DNA from: Actinomycetota bacterium
Lineage (GTDB): Bacteria; Actinomycetota; Acidimicrobiia; Acidimicrobiales; Ilumatobacteraceae
DNA: 32,433 bases
Assembly (NCBI GenBank): GCA_005787035.1
Contig: SYCI01000103.1
Coordinates: 1 to 32,433 of the forward strand
Direction of reading: 5' to 3'
Position numbers and translations under genes: made by a program
Part shown: positions 8,142-15,167 of the stretch, piece after piece
Layout: each line of letters begins with the position of its first letter
Position numbering within the stretch: the first letter of the stretch is position 1
Notes under the pieces: model-generated
Told to the model about the DNA's origin: nothing
Databases searched by the model: none
The model's input: the letters and a program-made list of their open reading frames with translations, nothing else

Positions 8142-9167
8142 ATGGCCATCTTGTTCGCCACGCACGAGGCGTATCTCGATCATCTGACCGGCCCACGTCA
8201 TCCGGAGCGCCCCGAGCGACTCGGAGCGGTGATCGATGGTTCTCGCGATTCCGGGGTCTTCGATGCACTCGTACCGCTCGTGCCCGAGCCGGCACAGATG
8301 CACCATCTGGAGCGGGTGCACACCTCGGCCCACGTGAAAGACGTCGAGTCACTCGTCGCCCGAGGCGGTGGACGGCTCGACCCGGACACGGTCGCCTCGT
8401 CGGGATCGTGGCGAGCCGCGTTGCTCGCCGCCGGGGCCGGACTCACTGCGGTCGACGCCCTCACCGAAGGCCGGGCCGATGCGGCGTTCTGTGCGGTTCG
8501 CCCACCGGGCCATCACGCGACTCGTTCGCATGCGATGGGCTTCTGTCTGATCTCCAACGTCGCAGTGGTGGCCGCCGAACTCGCCGAGCGCGGTGAGCGG
8601 GTGGCGATCGTCGACTTCGACGCGCACCACGGAAACGGAACCCAAGACGTCTTCTATTCCGATCCGCGTGTTCTCTACGTCTCGATTCACCAGTGGCCGC
8701 TGTATCCCGGAACCGGATGGTTCGAAGAAATCGGTGAGGGTGCCGGCCGCGGTTCCACCATGAACGTTCCACTGCCACCCGGTAGTGGTGGCGCGATCTA
8801 CTCGCGGGCGATCGACGAACTCGTTCTTCCTCTCTGTGCACAGTTCGATCCGACCTGGCTCATCATCTCGGCCGGCTTCGACGGACACCGCAACGATCCC
8901 ATCACCGACCTCGGACTCTCGTCGGGCGACTTCTCGTCGCTGACCGCGACTCTCTGCAAGCTGGTGCCCGCCGGTCGGCGACTCGTGATGCTCGAAGGCG
9001 GTTACGACCTCGATGCACTTCGGATGTCGACCGCAGCGTGTCTCGGATCCTTGGCTGGTCGATCGGTGTGTCCCGAGGAACCCACCATCGGTCGCACGAC
9101 TCTGGCCGACGACATGGTGGATCGGGTGCGGCGATTCTGGGTCGAGTCCGGACTTCTCACTGTTTGA
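8142..9167 (+). CDS. Histone deacetylase family (arginase-deacetylase fold) hydrolase
   Basis: A 341-residue class II HDAC/acetoin-utilisation-like amidohydrolase. Motifs: N-terminal GPRHPERPERL (residues 17-27), PPGHHA (121-126, catalytic tandem His), VDFDAHHGNGTQDVFY (157-172, zinc ligands D160 and H162), SAGFDGHRND (third zinc ligand D247) and LEGGYDL (284-290). All zinc ligands and the active-site His pair are present, so it should be active, probably deacetylating lysine, polyamines or another N-acetylated amine. It is divergent from a GNAT acetyltransferase gene, with starts only about 25 bases apart, which hints at an acetylation/deacetylation pair, though shared substrates are not shown. 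The family motif begins right after the chosen ATG. Confidence 0.92.
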   Translation: MAILFATHEAYLDHLTGPRHPERPERLGAVIDGSRDSGVFDALVPLVPEPAQMHHLERVHTSAHVKDVESLVARGGGRLDPDTVASSGSWRAALLAAGAGLTAVDALTEGRADAAFCAVRPPGHHATRSHAMGFCLISNVAVVAAELAERGERVAIVDFDAHHGNGTQDVFYSDPRVLYVSIHQWPLYPGTGWFEEIGEGAGRGSTMNVPLPPGSGGAIYSRAIDELVLPLCAQFDPTWLIISAGFDGHRNDPITDLGLSSGDFSSLTATLCKLVPAGRRLVMLEGGYDLDALRMSTAACLGSLAGRSVCPEEPTIGRTTLADDMVDRVRRFWVESGLLTV

Positions 9168-9181
9168 GGAGTGGCGCGTCC

Positions 9182-9193
9182 TAACCTGCTGAC
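9182..9193 (+). promoter_or_regulatory. Candidate leaderless promoter (-10 TAACCT, 6-base gap to GTG)
   Basis: TAACCT (9182-9187) followed by GCTGAC and the GTG of the CCA-adding enzyme. No Shine-Dalgarno. Same hexamer and spacing as at 5279-5290 and 21293-21304. Confidence 0.55.
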
Positions 9194-10615
9194 GTGGTTC
9201 CCGAGCGTTTCGCGCCCGTTCTCGCGGAGGTCGCCGACGTTGCGGCGCTGTTTCGACAGGCGGGTCACCGGTTGTATCTCGTGGGCGGGACCGTACGCGA
9301 CCTGTTGAGCGGACAACCGCTCGACAAACTGGATTTCGACGCGACCACCGAAGCCCGACCCGAGGCCGTGAAGAAGATCATCGCTGGTTGGGCTGACGCC
9401 GTCTGGACCCAGGGTGAGAAGTTCGGAACCATCGGGGCGCGCAAGGGTGAACGTGTCTACGAGATCACGACGCACCGGGCCGAGGCGTACCACTCCGACA
9501 CCCGCAAACCCGACGTGGAATTCGCCGACGCGATCGAGACCGATCTTTCGCGACGCGATTTCACGATCAACGCGATGGCTCTTGAGGTCACGACCGATTC
9601 GCCCACGCTGGTCGACCCTTTCGATGGTGCCGCCGATCTCCTCACGAAGACACTGCGCACACCACTCGCCGCTGATATCAGTTTCAGCGACGATCCGTTG
9701 CGCATGATGCGCGCCGCGCGATTCATCGCGCGCTTCGGCATGACTCCGGTCCCCGAGTTGGTGGCGGCCGTCCGGACCATGAAGGATCGGCTCGAGATCG
9801 TGTCGTCGGAGCGCATTCGCGACGAATTGAACAAACTCATCACAGTCGACACTCCCTCACTCGGCTTGTGGTTCCTGGTCGACACCGGGCTCGCCGATCT
9901 GTTCCTTCCCGAGCTCCCGGCCATGCGACTCGAGAACGATCCGATTCACCGACACAAAGACGTCCTGACGCACACCTTGGCCGTCATCGAGAACGTGCGT
10001 CCCGACGCCGCACCCGCGTTCGATTTCCGACTCACGCGCCTGGCCGCCCTTTTCCACGACATCGGCAAGCCGCGCACACGCGGTTTCCTCGAAGGCAAGG
10101 GAACGACGTTCCACATGCACGACGTCGTCGGCGCCAAGATGACCCGCAAGCGACTCGTTGCACTGAAGTTCCCGAACGAAGACGTCGAGAAGATCACCGA
10201 ACTCGTACGACTTCATCTTCGCTTCCATACCTACGAGATGGGCTGGACCGACTCGGCGGTTCGACGCTACGTGAACGACGCCGGACCACTCCTGGACGAA
10301 CTGAACGTTCTGACCCGGTGCGACTGCACGACGCGCAACGTCAAGAAAGCCGAACGCCTCGCCAAACGTATGGACGAACTCGAGGCCCGAATCTCGACGT
10401 TGGCCGCTCAAGAGGAACTGAAGGCGATTCGCCCGGAGATGAACGGTGTCGAGGTGATGGAGCATCTCGGTCTCGAACCATCGCCGGTGGTCGGAAAGGC
10501 GCTGTCGTTCCTGCTCGAGATCCGACTCGACGAGGGATTGATCGGCGACACCGAGATCCGACGCCGACTCGACGCGTGGTGGCAGGCGCGCTCGGGCGCT
10601 TCGACATCGGACTAG
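9194..10615 (+). CDS. CCA tRNA nucleotidyltransferase (with HD domain)
   Basis: A 473-residue class II nucleotidyltransferase that adds or repairs the 3' CCA end of tRNAs; actinobacterial members are often labelled PcnA. The head domain has the G-rich GGTVRD at 31-36 and the metal-binding DFD at 47-49, followed by RRDFTINAMA and the DPLRMMRAARFIARF neck motif. An HD phosphohydrolase domain follows, with LAALFHDIGKPRTRG around residues 285-299. GTG start; the stop TAG is part of the next gene's -10. In mycobacteria pcnA is likewise divergent from the DUF6049-mviN-sigM-trxB block, so this is a conserved neighbourhood with the GNAT and HDAC genes inserted. Confidence 0.95.
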   Translation: MVPERFAPVLAEVADVAALFRQAGHRLYLVGGTVRDLLSGQPLDKLDFDATTEARPEAVKKIIAGWADAVWTQGEKFGTIGARKGERVYEITTHRAEAYHSDTRKPDVEFADAIETDLSRRDFTINAMALEVTTDSPTLVDPFDGAADLLTKTLRTPLAADISFSDDPLRMMRAARFIARFGMTPVPELVAAVRTMKDRLEIVSSERIRDELNKLITVDTPSLGLWFLVDTGLADLFLPELPAMRLENDPIHRHKDVLTHTLAVIENVRPDAAPAFDFRLTRLAALFHDIGKPRTRGFLEGKGTTFHMHDVVGAKMTRKRLVALKFPNEDVEKITELVRLHLRFHTYEMGWTDSAVRRYVNDAGPLLDELNVLTRCDCTTRNVKKAERLAKRMDELEARISTLAAQEELKAIRPEMNGVEVMEHLGLEPSPVVGKALSFLLEIRLDEGLIGDTEIRRRLDAWWQARSGASTSD

Positions 10616-10625
10616 CCTGCCCGTG
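10613..10625 (+). promoter_or_regulatory. Candidate leaderless promoter (-10 TAGCCT, 7-base gap to ATG)
   Basis: TAGCCT (10613-10618) includes the stop codon of the CCA enzyme and is followed by seven bases and ATG (10626). A GTG at 10623 is an alternative start, four bases from the hexamer, which is too near for typical leaderless spacing. Confidence 0.5.
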
Positions 10626-11072
10626 ATGACGAACGACGGGACCCCGAGCCGTGGAACCTCGTTCGGTTCGAGTTCGTTGCGTGGTATGTCGTCGCTGCGC
10701 GGGGGTCTCGTCGACCATCGGATGGCCCGTCGGGCAACGATCAACGAAGTCCATCGCGGCCGGCTGGGACGGGAGGAAGTTTGTGATGCGCACCCCGAGC
10801 TCATGCGCGCCGCGCGGTCGGTGGGCAAGCGCACCGAAACCCCGTGTCCGATCTGTTCCGAGGACAATCTCGTACTCGTGACCTACGTGTTCGGCCCGAA
10901 ACTGCCGTCACACGGCCGACTCGCGGCCGACAACAAGGAGCTCGCGCAGTTCCATCGCCGGGCCGAGGAGTACACCGCCTACGTGGTCGAGGCGTGCTGT
11001 ACGTGCCGCTGGCACTATCTCGTTCGTGCGCTACCCATCGGCGGTCAGCGCGGTCGGCGACAGGTGGGCTGA
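10626..11072 (+). CDS. DUF5318-like zinc-ribbon protein
   Basis: A 148-residue cytoplasmic protein. It carries VCDAHPELMRAAR (52-64), then a probable zinc ribbon: CPIC at 74-77 paired with CCTC at 124-127, followed by W129. The strand LVLVTYVFG and the stretch EEYTAYVVEACCTC fit the actinobacterial DUF5318 family, as far as I can recall it, for which mycobacterial Rv0049 close to rpsF is an example. The N-terminal 25 residues are Ser/Gly/Arg-rich and probably disordered. Molecular function is unknown. It has its own apparent leaderless promoter and precedes the membrane gene by 36 bases. Confidence 0.75.
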   Translation: MTNDGTPSRGTSFGSSSLRGMSSLRGGLVDHRMARRATINEVHRGRLGREEVCDAHPELMRAARSVGKRTETPCPICSEDNLVLVTYVFGPKLPSHGRLAADNKELAQFHRRAEEYTAYVVEACCTCRWHYLVRALPIGGQRGRRQVG

Positions 11073-11108
11073 GCCATCGCCTGGGGGAGCGGTTCTCGGG
11101 GGCGGGAC

Positions 11109-11753
11109 ATGTCGAGTTCCCGTGGGATACGCCGTTTCGGTCTGGGCCTGAGCCGTTCGTCGCGACGGAACAGTTGGCTGTCGTACGAGTCGAGCCGTCG
11201 ACTCCAGCGTGATGCCGTGACCGGTTTGGTGATGGTCTTCCTCGCCGCCCTCGTGCTGTTGGCCATCGGGGCCTTCGGAGGCTCGTTCTCGGTCCAGTCC
11301 GAAGACGGTCGTCCGGTCTCCGACGGCAAGGAGTGTGAGGTGCTCGTGGTGTCATCGGTCGACGACCCCTCGGCGCCGGTTCGTCAGATGATCGACTGCG
11401 GCGACGAGAGCGATCTCGGGTTCTCCGGATTCCTCCAATATGCGGCGGTCGCGGTGGGAGCGGTGGGAACTCTCCTGCTGTTGAGTGCCGTCTTCTCGCT
11501 CGTCCTCGCGGCGAGGATGCCGCGCGAAACCTTGGCGGTGCCGTTCTGTGTGGCGGCGATCGTGCTCGGTGTGATCTCGATCCTGTGGGGTCTGGGCGAC
11601 ACCGGCGGACCCGCCATCGTGTTTCAGGGCGACCGAACAGGTGCGGTGACGGGTGTGTTGCGCGCCGGCGGTCAGTTCACGACGCGCGACGGTGCAATTG
11701 CCGCCGGAGTGGGCCTGATCGCGGGGTCGATCGTGCGCCTCACGCGCCCCTAG
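11109..11753 (+). CDS. Hypothetical four-helix membrane protein
   Basis: A 214-residue membrane protein that I do not recognise. The N-terminal ~37 residues are very basic and Ser-rich (cytoplasmic), followed by hydrophobic segments at about 40-57 (VTGLVMVFLAALVLLAIG), 100-125 (YAAVAVGAVGTLLLLSAVFSLVLAA), 133-150 (FCVAAIVLGVISILWGL) and 194-210 (AIAAGVGLIAGSIV). The loop between helices 1 and 2 (about 58-98) has two Cys that could pair outside the membrane. GGGGGCGGG six or so bases upstream of the ATG may serve as a ribosome binding site. No motif suggests a reaction; it precedes the ribosomal protein cluster but has a long structured gap after it. Confidence 0.6.
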   Translation: MSSSRGIRRFGLGLSRSSRRNSWLSYESSRRLQRDAVTGLVMVFLAALVLLAIGAFGGSFSVQSEDGRPVSDGKECEVLVVSSVDDPSAPVRQMIDCGDESDLGFSGFLQYAAVAVGAVGTLLLLSAVFSLVLAARMPRETLAVPFCVAAIVLGVISILWGLGDTGGPAIVFQGDRTGAVTGVLRAGGQFTTRDGAIAAGVGLIAGSIVRLTRP

Positions 11754-11859
11754 CGTCCATCACCCCTGCTCAGACCACTTCGCCACACCCCGGTGGCACC
11801 ATGCCCACATGCTCGTTGCTTCTCCCGTGGTCTCAGGTGATCTGGTCGGTACCCCCCGA

Positions 11860-11865
11860 TACACT
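11860..11865 (+). promoter_or_regulatory. Candidate -10 of the rpsF operon (TACACT)
   Basis: TACACT fits the actinobacterial TANNNT -10. A start about seven bases on (near 11872) would give a leader of about 80 bases, which contains three small hairpins. No clear -35 is seen. Between the end of the previous gene (11753) and this site I see nothing else. Confidence 0.4.
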
Positions 11866-11886
11866 CACCCGGTCCATATTCACCCT

Positions 11887-11945
11887 GCCCCATCCGGGGC
11901 CCCGGGGCCGATCGCATCGGCACCGAGTCCGAAGGGAGGTTTCGG
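11887..11945 (+). promoter_or_regulatory. Structured rpsF leader with SD in a hairpin loop
   Basis: Three consecutive perfect inverted repeats lie before rpsF: GCCCC-ATCC-GGGGC (11887-11900), GCCGAT-CGC-ATCGGC (11907-11921) and CCGAA-GGGAGGT-TTCGG (11929-11945). The loop of the third is the Shine-Dalgarno GGGAGG, which sits 12 bases from the ATG, longer than usual. S6:S18 complexes autoregulate rpsF operons through leader RNA structures in other bacteria; whether this leader is that motif is an inference. Confidence 0.5.
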
Positions 11946-11951
11946 TTCACC

Positions 11952-12275
11952 ATGCGTGGATACGAACTCATGATCATCATCGACGGCACTCTCGAAGAGG
12001 CTGCCGCTCAGCAGTGGATCGCCAGCGTGACCAAGAGCGTCAAGGCTGCCGGTGGAGAAGTTCACGGCAAGGTCGATTGGTGGGGCAAGCGTCGTCTCGC
12101 CTACCCGATCAAGAAGAAGGAAGACGGCTTCTACGTCGTTTTCAATGTCACCGCAGCCGGCGGTGCACTCGACGAGCTCGAGCGCTCGTTGCGTATTGCT
12201 GATGACGTCCTGCGTCACAAGCTGTTCCGTCTTCCCGAGGCCGAAGCGGCCCGTCGGGGACTCGTAGCCGCCTGA
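11952..12275 (+). CDS. rpsF: 30S ribosomal protein S6
   Basis: A 107-residue S6 protein. It starts MRGYELMIIIDGTL, the first strand of the ferredoxin-like fold, and has the signature GKVDWWGKRRLAYPIKKKEDGFY (residues 39-61, quoted in part) and the C-terminal ADDVLRHKLFR. S6 binds S18 on the platform of the small subunit. It is the first gene of the rpsF-ssb-rpsR-rplI-dnaB cluster, and its leader carries the hairpins described separately. The bacterial family is usually about 95-135 residues, so length is normal. Confidence 0.97.
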   Translation: MRGYELMIIIDGTLEEAAAQQWIASVTKSVKAAGGEVHGKVDWWGKRRLAYPIKKKEDGFYVVFNVTAAGGALDELERSLRIADDVLRHKLFRLPEAEAARRGLVAA

Positions 12276-12310
12276 TCAGCGCCGTTCGAACAACCACCAG
12301 GAGCATTCAC

Positions 12311-12760
12311 ATGGCATCAAACTCGATCACCGTCGTGGGCAACCTCACCCGCGACCCCGAACTGCGCTTCACCCAGTCGGGCAAGCCCACCTGCACGCTC
12401 GGTCTGGCCGTCAATCGTCGTTACCAGGTCAACGGCGAATGGCAGGATCAGACCTCTTTCATGAACGTGGTCCTCTGGGACCAGCTCGCCGAGAACGCGG
12501 CGGCCTCGCTCAGCAAGGGCACACGAGTCCTCGTCTCGGGTCGTCTCGACGTCCGCGAATACGAAGCCCGCGACGGCAGCGGCAAGCGCCAGTCGGTCGA
12601 CATCGTCGCTGACGAAATCGGTCCGACCCTGCGCTGGGCCACCGTCACCGTCGAGCGCACCGCTCCCCGTGGTGGTGGCGAGGGTGGCGGATACTCCGGC
12701 GGTCGGGGCGCGTCCTCGGCTCCCGCGGCCGACAACTACTCCGACGAAGAACCGTTCTGA
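12311..12760 (+). CDS. ssb: Single-stranded DNA-binding protein
   Basis: A 149-residue SSB. The OB fold covers about residues 1-110 (NSITVVGNLTRDPELRFTQSG, FMNVVLWDQLAENAAASLSKG, RVLVSGRLDVREYE). A Gly-rich linker with GGGEGGGYSGGRG follows, and the acidic tip is SDEEPF, the site that docks replication and repair partners. It coats single-stranded DNA in replication, recombination and repair. AGGAG nine bases before the ATG is the ribosome binding site. It lies between rpsF and rpsR, the arrangement common to most bacteria. Confidence 0.97.
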   Translation: MASNSITVVGNLTRDPELRFTQSGKPTCTLGLAVNRRYQVNGEWQDQTSFMNVVLWDQLAENAAASLSKGTRVLVSGRLDVREYEARDGSGKRQSVDIVADEIGPTLRWATVTVERTAPRGGGEGGGYSGGRGASSAPAADNYSDEEPF

Positions 12761-12801
12761 CCCGAACCCGAATACGACGAAAAGACTGAAGGAAGACCGA
12801 T

Positions 12802-13194
12802 ATGAGCAACAGCAAGAAGCCCGTCCGCCGGGGAGCCCCCAAAGACGGCGGACGCAAGATCAAGAAGAAGGGCAATGTTCTTGCCGCCGAGAAGATCGAG
12901 TACATCGACTACAAGGACGTCAACCTGCTTCAGCGGTTCATGTCCGACCGCTCGAAGATCCGCGGCCAGAAGATCAACGGCCACACGGTGCAGCAGCAGC
13001 GTGAACTCGTGACCGCCATCAAGAACGCCCGTGAGATGGCTCTTTTGCCGTACACCAAGCGCGTCGCTTCGGTGGGTCGCGGTCCTCGTCGTGGCCCGGC
13101 GGTCGAAGAGACCGTCGATCAGGTTGCCGAGGTCGAGATCGAAGATCAGGTCACCGAGAATCTGGTCGAGGAGACCGAAGAGGGCGAGGGCTGA
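12802..13194 (+). CDS. rpsR: 30S ribosomal protein S18 with long acidic C-terminal tail
   Basis: A 130-residue S18. The core (about 23-90) holds the family signature [22 protein letters not shown]-type [10 protein letters not shown], and [10 protein letters not shown]. It partners S6 on the 30S platform. Bacterial S18 is normally 70-90 residues; here about 30 extra C-terminal residues follow RRGPA, with 13 of 30 acidic and no Lys or Arg. There is no CxxC zinc pair near the N terminus. AAGGAAG precedes the ATG. The tail could be cytosolic and unstructured; its purpose is unknown. Confidence 0.95.
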   Translation: MSNSKKPVRRGAPKDGGRKIKKKGNVLAAEKIEYIDYKDVNLLQRFMSDRSKIRGQKINGHTVQQQRELVTAIKNAREMALLPYTKRVASVGRGPRRGPAVEETVDQVAEVEIEDQVTENLVEETEEGEG

Positions 13195-13196
13195 TC

Positions 13197-13643
13197 ATGA
13201 AGGTGATTCTCCGTTCCGACATTTCCGGTTTGGGCAAGCGCGGCGACATCGTCGATGTCGCCGATGGCCACGGCCGGAACTATCTCCTGCCGCGCGGCCT
13301 GGCCATCACGGCCTCCGATGCCGCTCAGTCGCAGGCCGCGGCCATGCGCCGTCGTCGCGACCTTCGCGATGCCGCCGATCGTGATGCTGCCCAGACGGTG
13401 GCTTCGGCCCTCGTTGCCAAGGTGATCGAAGTCAAGGTCAAGGCCGGTGGAGAGGGTCGTCTGTACGGCTCGGTTCACGCCGCCGACGTGGCCTCGGCCA
13501 TCGAGGCTCAGACCGGTATCGAGATCGATCGCAAGAAGCTGACCGTGCCCGACCACATCAAGTCGGTCGGTGAGTACAGCGTTGGAGCCAAGTTGCACTC
13601 CGACGTCGAATTCGCGGTCACCATCAACGTCGTCGCCAAGTGA
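13197..13643 (+). CDS. rplI: 50S ribosomal protein L9
   Basis: A 148-residue L9. The N-terminal domain carries the signature GLGKRGDIVDVADGHGRNYLLPRGLA (residues 10-35, quoted in part: GRNYLLPRGLA). A long Ala-rich connecting helix (about 40-78) links to the C-terminal rRNA-binding domain, with LYGSVHAADVASAI and KSVGEYSVGAKLHSDV. L9 binds 23S rRNA at the base of the L1 stalk and helps frame maintenance. Only two bases separate it from the rpsR stop, with GAGGGCGAGGG inside rpsR as a ribosome binding site. Confidence 0.97.
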   Translation: MKVILRSDISGLGKRGDIVDVADGHGRNYLLPRGLAITASDAAQSQAAAMRRRRDLRDAADRDAAQTVASALVAKVIEVKVKAGGEGRLYGSVHAADVASAIEAQTGIEIDRKKLTVPDHIKSVGEYSVGAKLHSDVEFAVTINVVAK

Positions 13644-13650
13644 GTTGGTC

Positions 13651-13667
13651 GGGGCTGTCCACAGCCC
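13651..13667 (+). other. Inverted repeat after rplI overlapping a DnaA-box-like site
   Basis: GGGCTGT-CC-ACAGCCC is a perfect 7-base inverted repeat just after rplI (it can fold as six pairs with a TCCA loop). No T-run follows, so it is a weak intrinsic terminator at best. It contains the first DnaA-box-like sequence in its centre, so a DNA-level role is equally possible. Confidence 0.35.
13655..13663 (+). promoter_or_regulatory. DnaA-box-like site 1 (CTGTCCACA)
   Basis: Differs at one or two positions from the consensus TTATCCACA and at one from the actinobacterial TTGTCCACA. It lies 20 bases (about two helical turns, start to start) before a second, better box. Located in the 91-base gap between rplI and dnaB. 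Confidence 0.4.
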
Positions 13668-13674
13668 TGACGAC

Positions 13675-13683
13675 TTGTCCACA
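13675..13683 (+). promoter_or_regulatory. DnaA-box-like site 2 (TTGTCCACA)
   Basis: Exact match to the actinobacterial DnaA box TTGTCCACA, in the rplI-dnaB gap, same orientation as site 1. It could let DnaA modulate transcription of the replicative helicase gene. Two boxes are too few to suggest an origin. Confidence 0.5.
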
Positions 13684-13743
13684 GGAAGATCACAGGGCTA
13701 TGCCCCTAGCGATTAACAGGTCTATTGGGTCAGAGTGGTCCCG

Positions 13744-15165
13744 ATGACCGACACCGTTCCTCCCGTCTCGTCCTCGCGGGGATCGCGTGCGAACGTCAAG
13801 CCGGCAGTGACGACGCGCGTCCCACCGCACAACCTCAGTGCCGAGGAATCGCTCCTGGGTGCCATGTTGTTGTCGCGCGAGGCCGTGAACACCGTGAGCG
13901 AACTCGGTCTCTCGGTGGAGGCTTTCTACAAGCCGGCCCACCAACACGTCTTCGATGGCATCCGCAATCTCCTGTCGGGTGGTCAGCCGGTCGACGCAGT
14001 CACGGTGGCCGACGAACTCCGCCGGGTGGGTCTGCTCGACCAGATCGGCGGCCTCGATTTCCTCCTGCAGTTGCAGAACACCACACCTGTGATCGGCAAC
14101 GTCGGTCGTTACGCCAAGATCGTGATGGATACGGCGGCCTTACGTCGGCTGATCTCGGTGGCGAGTGAGATCGCTGAGATCGCCTACACCGAACCCGACG
14201 ATGTTTCGCGCGCCCTCGATGCCGCCGAATCGAAGGTGTTCGAAGTGGCCGATGAGCGAGTGACCGACTCGGTTCAGGAGATCCGTGAGGTCCTGCGCAT
14301 CACCACCGACGAACTCGAACGCCGCTATACGGAGAAGGCCGGTGTCACCGGAGTGGCCACCGGTTTCCACGACCTCGACAACGCGCTTCTGGGTTTGCAG
14401 CCCGCCTCGCTTCTCATCCTCGGTGCTCGCCCGGCCATGGGTAAGTCGGCGCTCGCTCTGAACATCGCCACCAACGTCGCCAAGTCAACGCGCAAGCCGG
14501 TGCTCGTGTTCTCGCTCGAAATGAGCCACAGCGAACTCGCTCACCGAATCCTGTCGTCGGAAGCCCGAGTCGATTCGAAGAAGCTTCGGACCGGCAATCT
14601 CACCGGCGCCGAGTGGAGCGACGTCAACAACGCAGTCGGTCGTCTGGAGGTACCGCTCTTCCTCGACGACAATCCGGCGGTCACGGTAATGGAGATCCGG
14701 GCCAAGGCCCGACGCCTGAAGGCGCGCTACGACGATCTGGGTCTGATCGTGATCGACTACCTGCAACTCATGAGTGGTGGTCCGCAGGCCGAGAACCGTC
14801 AGCTCGAAGTGAGTGAGATCAGCCGAAACCTGAAGGTGCTCGCGCGCGAACTCAACGTTCCGATCCTCGCCTTGAGCCAGTTGAGCCGTCGTCTCGAAGA
14901 ACGCTCCGACAAGAAGCCCCAACTAGCCGACCTACGTGAGTCCGGTTCACTCGAACAGGACGCTGACGTCGTGATGTTCTTGTATCGCGACGAGGTCTAC
15001 AAACAGGACTCCACCGATCCGGCATTGAAGGGCATGGCCGAACTCATCATCGCCAAGCACCGTGCCGGTCCCATCGCCACCATCCGTCTTGTGTTCCAGG
15101 GTGAGTTCACGCTCTTCCGCAGTGCGGCTCGAGGTGTGAGCACGCAGGTGGAAGAAGAGATCTGA
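13744..15165 (+). CDS. dnaB: Replicative DNA helicase
   Basis: A 473-residue DnaB from the ATG (the track's GTG at 13735 adds three residues). The N-terminal collar (about 25-130; PHNLSAEESLLGAML) binds primase, and the RecA-like motor follows, with Walker A GARPAMGKS at 227-235, FSLEMS, the Walker B strand LIVIDYLQLMSG, the H4 region LSQLSRRLEERSDKKP and the arginine-finger region RESGSLEQDADVV. It unwinds the lagging-strand template at the fork. No intein interrupts it. It ends the rpsF-ssb-rpsR-rplI cluster, separated by a 100-base gap with DnaA-box-like sites and possibly its own promoter. Confidence 0.97.
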   Translation: MTDTVPPVSSSRGSRANVKPAVTTRVPPHNLSAEESLLGAMLLSREAVNTVSELGLSVEAFYKPAHQHVFDGIRNLLSGGQPVDAVTVADELRRVGLLDQIGGLDFLLQLQNTTPVIGNVGRYAKIVMDTAALRRLISVASEIAEIAYTEPDDVSRALDAAESKVFEVADERVTDSVQEIREVLRITTDELERRYTEKAGVTGVATGFHDLDNALLGLQPASLLILGARPAMGKSALALNIATNVAKSTRKPVLVFSLEMSHSELAHRILSSEARVDSKKLRTGNLTGAEWSDVNNAVGRLEVPLFLDDNPAVTVMEIRAKARRLKARYDDLGLIVIDYLQLMSGGPQAENRQLEVSEISRNLKVLARELNVPILALSQLSRRLEERSDKKPQLADLRESGSLEQDADVVMFLYRDEVYKQDSTDPALKGMAELIIAKHRAGPIATIRLVFQGEFTLFRSAARGVSTQVEEEI

Positions 15166-15167
15166 TC

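Noticed and set aside
13655-13683. Chromosomal origin at the DnaA-box-like sites
   Set aside because: Only two boxes, no AT-rich unwinding region and no dnaA/dnaN nearby.
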